This document shows, one piece after another, positions 54,042-64,000 of a stretch of 64,000 bases of DNA. The notes under the pieces were generated by a model. That model made no database searches, was not told where the DNA came from, and saw only the letters and a program-made list of their open reading frames with translations. This DNA is from Dimorphilus gyrociliatus (taxonomy: Eukaryota; Annelida; Polychaeta; Dinophilidae), in assembly GCA_904063045.1 (NCBI GenBank), contig CAJFCJ010000014.1, positions 248,001-312,000 on the forward strand, in the 5' to 3' direction. How positions within the stretch are numbered: position 1 is the stretch's first letter; every line of letters begins with the position of its first letter. A program made the translations under genes and the position numbers.

Positions 54042-55421
54042 CTGGGTGTTATCTAATTTGAAGAGAGAGAAAATATGTTAATTGACGCATTTCGATAAGC
54101 CGGCAGCCATCTTGGATGTGTTCCTAAGAATGTGTGTCTCAAATCCTTTGTTCTATTTAGAATCGATATTTACGCGTCAAAAAACACACGAAGAAAAACT
54201 ATAAAATTACCCATTACTTCCACAAAAAGTCTCAGAGCAGTCAAATCGACTGAATATTAGATTAGAATGAAAATCAACTTCTTTATCAGAATCAACGTTA
54301 CAGACCGTTCCCGACGCGTTTACAATGAACAAACCGGAAGTTGCGAACCACGTGACATAGTTTTTTTTTTTTTAAATAAATTTTTTAATTAGAGTTTTTT
54401 TTAAGATACTGACTAAAGCAATTCGATGAAATAATTTCTAATAAATAGTCTTTAAGGAAAAAATAACTTTGCGTGATATGGTGTTATATATATATTTCAA
54501 AATTACTTTAGCGACATCTACTGGTTAGATGTTTTAATACCTCGAAGTATCACTAAGACGGTATGTTACCAAGAAAAAGGAATGTTCTAAAAAGAATATT
54601 CTCTTTTCCATTGAGAAATCTTTTATTATAAAAGATATATATATATATATATATCTACGTATTTAACATATGAATTAAATTATAAACCAACGTAAGGGAG
54701 ATAAAAACACGATTAAATAGTTAATTTAACGAAAAATTGAGAGAAAAATATTAAAATTATAAATAAATATAAATAAATACGGAACGTTAAACCAATGAAC
54801 TAATAGCAAGAATGTTGCTATAAAGACAACGTAAGGATGTACATAATATATATAATTGAATAAATGCATATGTATGTATATATATAGATATATGTAGATA
54901 TCTAAGAATAACAAAATTTACATTGAAAACCCATTTTGGAGAGTATAGAAAAGCGGGAAACCCGTATGGTAAAATCATTAATGAATTGAATGTTGGATCA
55001 ACATCTGTTTTACATGAAAAAAACCAAGTAACATAATTTAAACGTCAACAGAATGTTGAGTACTACAACATGCATATGGAATAATAACACGATGCTTGGC
55101 TGGTATTTAATTGAAAAATAACGGTTCTTAATTAATACTAATTAATTGAGTATTTTAAATACTACAAATATATGCATATATATGTAAATATATTTAAATT
55201 TTTCATTATAATTGAATAATAAAAACATTTTAGCTTGCTAATTATTGTTTTATGGCAAATTTGCATTTCCTGGAAGTCTAGATTCTCTTCAAGGGATAGA
55301 CGACAGAAGACTATCTTTTCGTAGTACCTTCATTGTCAATGGCGGTTTTGTACCACGTGATTGTGTAAAGAATTGTGATTGGCTACCAATTTGTGCAGGA
55401 CTAGCAAACATCCGCTACATC
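54042..55421. promoter_or_regulatory. Divergent GATAD2–CRTC promoter interval
   Basis: About 1.4 kb between the head-to-head GATAD2 (−) and CRTC (+) starts. Near GATAD2 there is CCGGAAGT (54334–54341, an ETS-type site) beside CACGTGAC (54349–54356). Near CRTC there is CACGTGA (55354–55360), about 60 bp before the ATG. The middle is AT-rich with (TA)n runs near 54639–54652. Confidence 0.4.
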
Positions 55422-57483
55422 ATGGCTAACCAGGCGAACCCTCGTAAATTTAGTGAGAAAATCGCCCTTCATAACCAAAAACAAGCTGAAGAAACAGCGG
55501 CCTTTAACGCAATTATGAATGAAGTTAAGAATAGCAAGGTTTGTAGATGTTGTCTTGATCGGAAATGCTGAAAAAACTTGCTAGAATTTCGAGGCGCGCC
55601 GCGATTGTTTATTTATTTACAGTACGTTTTAAAAGGAATTAAAGAGTGTTATTTTACAGAACCAGAGTATGAAAAATCAACAGTTACAACATATTGATGT
55701 TATTCAAAATGTTGGTCTAAGGCCAGGAGGTAGCTTACCCAATGTCAATCAGATGGCTAGTAATAATTCTATTGATTTAAAGGTATGAGTAAAAACAGGC
55801 CTACGTTTAATTATCACGACTAACCTAAATCTTTTCAATACATAGAGTGCATTGAATACTCTGAAGGATGTAAAGCAACAGCCGAAAACAACAAGACAAA
55901 CTCTTATGGATAGAATACAGAATAGAGAAAGGTTGAACGGTTTTTCTTTCCTTTTCAACAGATACTTTTACCTTGAGAGGATATCGTTAGATAACTTTCT
56001 TGGAAGTCATATTCTGTACATTATAACGAGTCTTAGAGTATGAATTACATTTACTACTTGTATTCTATTATAATTGACCGTTGAAGAGAGATTTAGAGGT
56101 AGTACGTCGTTCACTGAGAGTAAAGTAAAAGAAGAAAAATAGTCAAGTAGTCAGAGGTTATTCTATCTTATAAATGAGATAATAGTTATTTTCTTGTCAC
56201 TATTTAGTACAGTTCTACCTTTTACCTGTTTATATATTAAAAGTCAAGCTAATTGTCTACTAAGTATTTCTTACTCTTTTTTTAAATTATATCAATATTA
56301 ATAGATTAATGAAAAGGTGTAGACTGTTTGGCATGCAAGAAAGTAATAAAAAAATTCCTAGGTAATGTTTGCTTTAAAAGGTCAATTTTCAGCTATATAA
56401 AGTTTTCCCAAGAATAGTATTTTATTTATTCATATACAGATGGATCTACTCGTAAACATTTATATATATATATTAGGATATAAATATATAAATTTATATA
56501 TATATATATATATATATTGTATATTTACAGTATGAATGCATGTGTACGCTTATGAAATATAGACTAAGATATTTTCCTCCTCCACTAATTTGATAACTCT
56601 GTATTATTTGCAGAGCCAAGAACTCGGGTATGTCGACTCATCTTAGACGTCAAGGGGGTAACTCAAGGGTAAGTTAGAAGGAAGCAAGGACTGGGATATT
56701 AAAGGTCTTGATGTTAATTTCCTCTCGCTTTTTTCTCCTCTTTTAGCACGATGTTTCTCCATACGCAAGTCCTTCTTCGTATCTCTCACCGCCATCTGAT
56801 TCTAATTGGCGGAGGTATGTATTATATAAATGTTCAAATTGTGTTTCTATAATGAATAATTGATTGACACAGTAACCTAATTAAATAGGCAAGCTACAGT
56901 AGGTTATTTAGATGATTTTAGCTTGTGATTAGGATGACATAATTATAACTTTGATACTGTTTTCATTGGACAAGGTCACTAATTTTATAAATAGATGACA
57001 CTTAGTATTGGTAAAGGGTGTATATAGATTTTGTAACCTATCCCTTCTGAAGCAATATGCATGTAACGAAATACAAAACAGAGCTGGATAGGGACTGGAG
57101 GGAGAGGGAGAGAGAAAGAGACTAAAGAAAAGAAAAGGAGAGGAAAAGATGTAGATGTGGGAAGACTACCAACACATATAATAAGTGTAATGATAATAAG
57201 AGTAATAATAAGAATAACAAATAAAAGATGGTATAAAATAATTATATTTAGGGTATACAATTACATTTAAGCAATTGTTGGTATATACAAACCATAGGAT
57301 ATGTACCTGTTGGATACATCATATATAGTTAAACATTATACTGTGAATTATATAGTATATCTATTATAAATATTTATTGCTACTATTTTATATATGTAAA
57401 ACGTTCCCTATATAAAAGATGTATCTAGCGACGTATAGTAAAATATTTCTATTGATTTCTTTACATGACAAGATTATACGTAG

Positions 57484-57520
<37 letters not shown>

Positions 57521-60500
57521 TGTGGAGAGAAGGGAAAAAGATTCGACCCGTCCATCTGTTTCTCTCTCTCTCTCTCCCTCCCCGTCCCTCCCTCTTTCTC
57601 TGTTCAATAGTGTATATAATTATTTAATACGTCTATTCTTTTATTCAATATTACATAAACCATTTATTTTTCGATTGTTGCTGCTAATAATATCACTTTT
57701 ACATAAAGAATTATTAATAATATGATAATATGTCAATATTACATTTTTTATTTAGTAAGATTATTACTTGACAGTGTTTTCTTTTTTTTTATTTCTCTAT
57801 TGTCTCTATCACTCATTCTCTCTCTTTCTGTCTAACCATCTGTTTCTTTATCTGTTCTTTTTTCAATATAGACTATGAATAGTTTAGTATAAGAGCGTAG
57901 AAGAAGATTATACAACATAAGTAAAAGGTAGCAGCACCTGATCAATATTATAAACCAATATAAACAATTATAACTGTATTATCATGGTTGTCTTTTAACT
58001 GTTAGTAGATACAAAAGGTAGGCGATCAGTTGATTCTATAGTATATAAAATTCTACAAAGTTACTCATTATTAGTCGACAATTTTATAAAAGGGTTAGAG
58101 AGAAAGAGAGAGAATAGAGTATGTATTTGTGTAAAAAAAGGGGGAATATACCTCAAGGATGTCTTTGAAAAAAATAGAAGGTCGAATCGTTTTCATGTAT
58201 TCTCTTCTGTTTAAGTAGAGAGAAATCATAAATAAAAGAGGAAAGGCGGGGTGAGCGACAAAGAAAGGGAGGAAAGTTAGATTATACATTAGACAACTTT
58301 TAGCTCAAATATATTTTTTTATATAGTTTTTTAGGCTAAAGAAAAAAATTATAAAATAAAAAGACAGTGTTCAGAACAGTTCTATCGATTAATGTCCAAA
58401 GGTTAATGCGTACTTCTTTGATTCATTCTAAATTTGCATACATTTTATTCAATAAGTATATTCTCTCTTGATTATTTCCACGTTTATACACAAACAGCTT
58501 TCCCTACGCATTATAATGAATTTCACTCAATTATCTCTTAGCATTTAATATACAGTATATATAATAATATATTTAAGTTTTAATAGTTGTAGCGCCATCT
58601 ATTGTTCATTTCTAAAAGTCATATTTTTTTTACGTTTTTCTCAAATTAAATGAATGAAAAATGTATTAAATAATACATTCGTCCTTTTATTTCTTTTAGA
58701 ACAAACTCCGATTCGGCAATACACCAAGCCCATCAAGTGTTGGCACCGTCAAATTTGCAGAGTGACATGTTGCCACTTGGTATTGACAATTTGAATTTTA
58801 CAGATAACTTGACTGCTTCACTATTCCTTCATGAAATACATCAAGTAAACAAATATACTTTGACGTCTTCTTTCCATAAAAAATTGTACTATTTATTGTT
58901 CTTTTTCCATAGCAACGCGTACAACAAACCACCGAACAAAATTCATGCGGCGATGTCCCAGGAATCAATATAATAAGCGATGGAACAGATTCAGGCGTTA
59001 ATATACCAATATCGAATTCAACCGGCTCATTACCTGACTTGACAAACCTCCATATACCTTCACCCCTTAGTACGCCCATCGACCAAGAAAACCAACAGCA
59101 AGAGAATTATGCCTCTTCGGTGCCGACTCAAAGTCCAATAGCCCTAATACAACAACAATTAGAATTTAATCGTAAATCTCCAGCGTTGACTATCCCAACC
59201 GTTCAGGTACTATTTAAAATTATACAGTATATAATTAAAAAGTATGCATAACAAGCAAAAAGGCCGATTATGTTGAATGTCGTTTTTTTTTTGTTTTTGT
59301 ATCTTTTATCTGTTGTGAAAGCATGAACCAAAAAGAATCCCTTCCTTGAACAGGCTTCACCCCGCGTTCAACTTCGTCAAATGCTAGAATCGAAAAAAAA
59401 TCAACATCTATCAGTACCCAATGGTCGTTCACCCTGTCCATCACCTACGTTACCTTCCAGAGATACGTCACCTGTTGTAAGTTTGTTGTCATTAACAATT
59501 TTTATAGCTCTTCAAAACTTCTCTCTTGACAAGTATTAATGTCTTTCTCTCTTAATTTACAACTAGATATTATATATATATATATATATGTATGTGTGTA
59601 TATATGTCTTCAGCTTTCTTTAATTTCCTCAACCTTCTTAGAAACCTTATACTTAAATCTCCTTAATTTTAACCCATGTCAATCTTATTTTGGCTTCCTA
59701 TCTTTCAACAAAAACTCTTTAGCTAAAGAATCCTCTTCTGTTTGTTTGTTAATTGGAAATAGCTTTAACCTAATTCTAGAAAATATAAGAGATCTATTTA
59801 TATTTCTTTTATAAACAGTTTAAGTAAATTGTCTTTCTGCAAATTTCATAATATATTGTTCTTATTTTCACTTTGCTCTTCTCCACAGAATATAAACACT
59901 ACGTACAGAACTAGTCATGAAACTGGCATTGCCACATCACCTACTTCTCCGTTGTCACCTGCTTCTTATTCCCCATCTCAGTCGCCAGTTTTACCCGTAA
60001 CAACAGGAAACTATTTTGCACAAGATCAACTACACCAGCAGTTCAGCCAAGTCCGTATGGACCAGCAAGAAACAGATTCTCAGCAATTAGCTCAAATTCT
60101 CGCTTATATGCAACAGAGTAATGGTGTACAGGGAAATTTTTACGTTTCTTCTCCAACAACTCCCTCGAGCCCCCATCAAAACCACTCTCATAGTAGCCCT
60201 CTCAGCCCAGAAACTCCTTTTTCGCTTCAACAAACGAGTCCAGGGTCAGTGCAGCAACAAAACTCACCTGGGGACAGTAGCATTCCGGATATAATACTAA
60301 CAGGTATTAAAAGAATACCTGTATTTTTTATTAGCTTGATAAACAGTAATTAATATGAATACTATTTATTTTTTTCTATATAACAGCTGTTGACGAGTTT
60401 AACCAGTCTCATATAAATAATGGAAGAGACTTAAATTTTCCATGCGATTTAGAACTGCTCTCCGAAGGATTAGATCCAGTGAATATGCAAGATTTGGATT

Positions 60501-60565
60501 TATTGAACTCCTGTCAACCATTTACCGACGAAGATCAAATTGAAAAAGATTTAAGGACATCTTAA
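55422..60565 (+). CDS. CRTC: CREB-regulated transcription coactivator
   Basis: Ten exons: 55422–55538, 55660–55782, 55846–55931, 56614–56668, 56747–56814, 58700–58844, 58913–59206, 59354–59476, 59889–60303 and 60387–60565 (534 residues). The first exon holds the CREB-binding domain ([16 protein letters not shown], then AEETAAF), nearly identical to the family pattern. Exon junctions rebuild [19 protein letters not shown], the conserved SIK/AMPK phosphorylation and 14-3-3 site, and [20 protein letters not shown], a second conserved block. The middle is Ser/Pro/Gln-rich; the last exon is the acidic transactivation domain. CRTC shuttles between cytosol and nucleus and coactivates CREB after dephosphorylation. 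The ATG at 55422 is chosen because the CREB-binding motif starts four residues later, although the frame is open upstream to about 55245. Confidence 0.93.
57487..57518. repeat. (TA)n microsatellite in CRTC intron
   Basis: A TA run of about 30 bp inside the 1.9-kb intron 56815–58699, by far the longest intron in the window. That intron also has CT-rich tracts near 57560–57600. Confidence 0.85.
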
Positions 60566-60768
60566 GGGAGAATCTTTTTTCGTTATTTTTTTGCCTTGTA
60601 AAAATTATCAAAAAGACATAAGAAAGAAAGAAAGAAAGAAAGAAAGACAGACAGACAGATAGAAAATGAAAGAAAGAAAGAAAGAAAGAAGAAAGAAGAA
60701 AAGAGAACAGAATAGGAAGGAAAAAGCAAGACTCTTTCCCAAAGTTTTTTCTTTTTGGGAAAAAGATT

Positions 60769-60803
<35 letters not shown>

Positions 60804-62050
60804 TTCTCGTCTTTCTCTCTCTTTCTCGTCTTTCGTCTCTCTCTCTCGTCTTCTTCCTTCTTCTTGCTCTTCTCTTTCTATACTTAACTCTTTTTTCTAC
60901 TGCAATCTTGTTCTCTCGTGTTTTTAGCCTACTTCTCTTCAATATTGTATAGTTTGTTTCCTTGTTTTTTAAATACCTTTTTCGTCATTGTACAAATGAA
61001 AAAAAAACCGTTTAATATCAAAAAAGCCAAATGAATTGAAAACTAAAAAATATAAAAATCAACTAAAACAATATCTAAGAAATTAAGTTAACAAATTGTC
61101 CTCTTTATTTTGTTTTTGATAGAGAAGTTGTATCCTCTCTCTCTCTCTCTTCTCCTTTTTTAATTGAAAGTAATTGATTCTTTCCCCGCCCTCTCCCATT
61201 TTTTTTTCATTTTTCTTTACTTGATACTTAACATTGTCTTTTTTTGTTTAGCAGTGACTATTTTCGATATCATAGATGGCGTTTTTGAAGGAAAAAAAAT
61301 CCCATTTAATTGCTAACCATTTAGCCATCTAACGGGTTATAAGTCAGTAACCATTTTCGAATTGAAATATTCTATTTTTTTATTTTTACAAGAGATTTCA
61401 TATGAATATACAGTATACATATATATTCATTCTTGGTATAAAGTTTCCGTTGCATCTATACTAAAGAGTCTATGTATTTTTATACATATTAATATATACT
61501 GTATATATGTCTATATGTATACTGTAAACCCAAAAAATTATATATAGAATGAATTGACTGTTCATAAAAATGTCAAGTCTGAGTGTGCCATCTTTACTTG
61601 TAAATATTGTATGAATATATAAATATGCAAATACGTCTTTCTCCTCTAATACTTGTTACCAGTTAGTCAGCTGGTCACATTTTACCCAGTCGTGTTTTTT
61701 GTTCTTTTTTATACTTTGGTAAATATTTGTACATAGAATTTTCTGTTTATTTTAATTGTAAAGAAATATTTCAAATACAAAAAAGAAATGCTTACCTGAG
61801 TAAAGAACATTCGAAGAGGGATTTAATAGTTTTAGTAGTAGTAACCAATGAATGCAATTGGGACTTATAAAAAGAAATTTTGCAGTTGAGAGACGATGAA
61901 TACTGCAAATTTATGTAGTTTATATATTTTATGTAGTATATGTTCCTATAATTTTAGTAACACCTAAAAGTCAAGACTTTATTAATTTTCTTTTTATTTC
62001 GTCCATGTTTACTCAACACTTGTTCCAGTTTATATCTTTTTCCTTAATCA

Positions 62051-62109
<59 letters not shown>

Positions 62110-63789
62110 AATCTGTCTGTCTCTTTGACATGTTTATAATATAGAAAATTGCATAAATCCCTTGTAAAGCGAGTGTTTCTTGAAGGGGTGACATGAGATC
62201 TTTGATCGCTTACTAACCCTTTCCATTATCAGAAATATTTATTTTCCTTTATTTTTTCCATAGTTAGACTTTAAAGGTGTAATTTAAACGCCTCCATTCG
62301 TCCTCTTTCCCCTATCGAATCAATTGAGGTATTTTCGAGTGCAGTTGTAATTGAAACTAGATTATTATTTTCTTTCTCTTTGCTATTCTACTAGTTCGAA
62401 TGAAAGTAATTTAAAAATAAGAAATGCAGTTGTTGGCATCGATTAGAGAAAGGGTGGATGGGATGGAAATGAGGGGGTGAAAAAAAAAAGAAGGAAGGAG
62501 CATGTTAAAAATAAAATTGAAGGCCTATAATTAAACGCCAACGCACGTGGAAGAATGTAAGCTTTTTTTTAGTTTGAAATGTATTTGCATTAAATCGTGA
62601 AATGTAAAAAAGAAATTAGCAGTTTAATTCTCTTTTCTTAACAAGTTGAAAGCCAAAACTTGCTTTTTGTTAATATTGTTTAGCAAGAGAAATTCGAATG
62701 CATACGATAATTCAAAAATTTATTATAATCTTTTGAACAGGCAATGCAATATGTTTTACTTGAACATTTTCTTAGAAATTGTATAAAATTCCTTGTCAAT
62801 AATAGAATTCTTAATAAATCATTATAAATCTTATATATACAGTATATATATATATTATTCTATTAAGATTAATAATAAAAGATATTAAAGACGGTAACGG
62901 CAAGTTGCTTTGAAAAAAGCAACAGTAAAAATTTTCTCTTACATAACAGGTAAAGTGTATGTTATTCTTAGTATAGGCCTTCCTCCCTATAAAAATCTAA
63001 TGTTAATGTAACGCCTATTGACGACCAGCTATTTATATACATCAATAAATAATTATTCACTCTTATTTTTTTCTGCCTACGCACTTAAAAAAAAAACTGT
63101 AGATAATCAATTGGTCAATGTCCCTCCTATTGAACGCATGTTAACTTGGCGAATCACGTGATCAAGTGCATCCTTTAAGTTTAATTAGTAAGTTAAAATC
63201 ATTGCTTTTTCGATATTTTAGTGTCTTTTTTAATGGATTGTTAAATTATATATCTGCCCTATATTTTGCTTTTTGAGGAAAAGAAAGGTAAAAATTGAAG
63301 AAAAGCTGTTGAAATATTTAATGTTCCTTTATTTATCTTGTGTTTGTCAAATGAGAGATTTATAAAAAGGAAAGGAAGACAAAGATAAAATCAAAGAGAA
63401 AAGAAGGAAAATAAAAATGTTTTATATAATCAAAGAATTATTGAAATTATTTGAGTGTGTAAGGAATATTTAATGCTGTATACAGTATATTCCAGTTTTG
63501 CCTCTCATCTACTATTTTTGAAATGTCTATCTCTCCTCTCTCTCTCTGAATAGAATTGCTATAGTCTCTCATAAGAATGCTTTTTCATGCAAATTTTGCA
63601 TACTGTCTACTCATCACATCATTCTTATGGTTAACATGACTAAAACCTCCACCCATAACTATTATATAAATCAATAGGTGTGGTAAAAGAGACGTTACAC
63701 AATGCGTTAATTCGCTCCAGTTTCAGGTCTGTTTATGAATCAGTAAAATGCCGAGTCAACCAAAAGGGTGCATATATACAGTCTATACA

Positions 63790-63824
<35 letters not shown>

Positions 63825-64000
63825 GTTATATGTATAGAGAATATATTTAGATTTGCACACTTGTATCTACACGCAACAAATCTAGCTCGAGGAGACATGA
63901 TAATGAATGAAATAACGATTACTTTGCAATCAAAGAATGTAGGAAAGAGACTGGGAAAAGGGAATAGAATAGGAATAATGTTCCGCTCGTTAAAAAAATA
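60566..64000. other. CRTC 3' UTR and gene-free flank
   Basis: About 3.4 kb with no supported gene. The left part, directly after the CRTC stop, is purine/pyrimidine repeat-rich and probably 3' UTR. Microsatellites are at about 60624–60690 (gaaa/acag types), 60775–60801 (TC)n, 62053–62106 (CT)n and 63787–63821 (TA)n. The palindrome TATACAGTATA recurs at least five times here (near 61407, 61493, 62832, 63479 and 63775). Confidence 0.45.
62053..62106. repeat. (CT)n microsatellite
   Basis: A pure CT run of about 54 bp, the longest dinucleotide repeat in the window. Confidence 0.9.

Noticed and set aside
57419-57725. Plus-strand ORFs inside the long CRTC intron
   Set aside because: They run through a (TA)n and CT-rich tract and break the established CRTC splice pattern if included.
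60608-60952. ORFs of 64–83 codons in both strands downstream of CRTC
   Set aside because: They translate gaaa, acag and tctc microsatellites.

Overview
This window is nuclear DNA of a small-genome invertebrate animal. Genes are split by short GT–AG introns (mostly 50–120 nt), noncoding DNA is AT-rich and full of (TA)n and (CT)n runs, and gene content is metazoan: GATAD2, CRTC, MARVEL, CARD-NACHT-LRR, PARP, and MAM/S1-protease mosaics. A lophotrochozoan with a compact genome (for example a minute annelid) would fit, but that assignment is inference. Splice models were read by eye. For every multi-exon gene given an exon list, the exon lengths sum to an open frame.

Layout. 1–17,000 is a mixed, immune-flavoured block: the 3' end of an LRR gene (+), a three-MAM secreted protein (−), a 73-residue RING protein (+), an intronless secreted contactin-associated/fibrinogen-like protein (−), a two-exon CARD–NACHT–LRR receptor (−), a PAN/apple protein (−) and a macro-domain plus PARP enzyme (−). 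17,383–45,377 is a head-to-tail, all-minus array of five large paralogous genes. Each has a signal peptide, an N-terminal MAM-like module and 2–6 further MAM domains. Four of the five end in one or two chymotrypsin-fold (S1) domains. One gene (17,383–21,821) carries a dead copy followed by an intact copy, one (25,952–31,966) is intact, and two (35,021–39,239 and 39,603–45,377) are degenerate. A sixth, protease-less relative sits apart at 1,752–3,865. A deleted mariner element separates two members. A gapless 877-bp tract is almost identical in two members, which points to recent gene conversion. Just beyond the array is a three-exon eglin/potato-inhibitor-I-like gene, a family of serine-protease inhibitors.

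46,000–64,000 is a conserved block: a MARVEL tetraspan gene (+), an ethanolamine-phosphate phospho-lyase-like PLP enzyme (−), the NuRD subunit GATAD2 (−) and, divergently, the CREB coactivator CRTC (+), followed by 3.4 kb without a recognisable gene.

How the parts may fit: the MAM genes all look secreted or extracellular. The mix of intact and degenerate protease domains resembles systems in which pseudoproteases act as cofactors or decoys. The adjacent inhibitor lacks a signal peptide, so a direct link is only a hypothesis.
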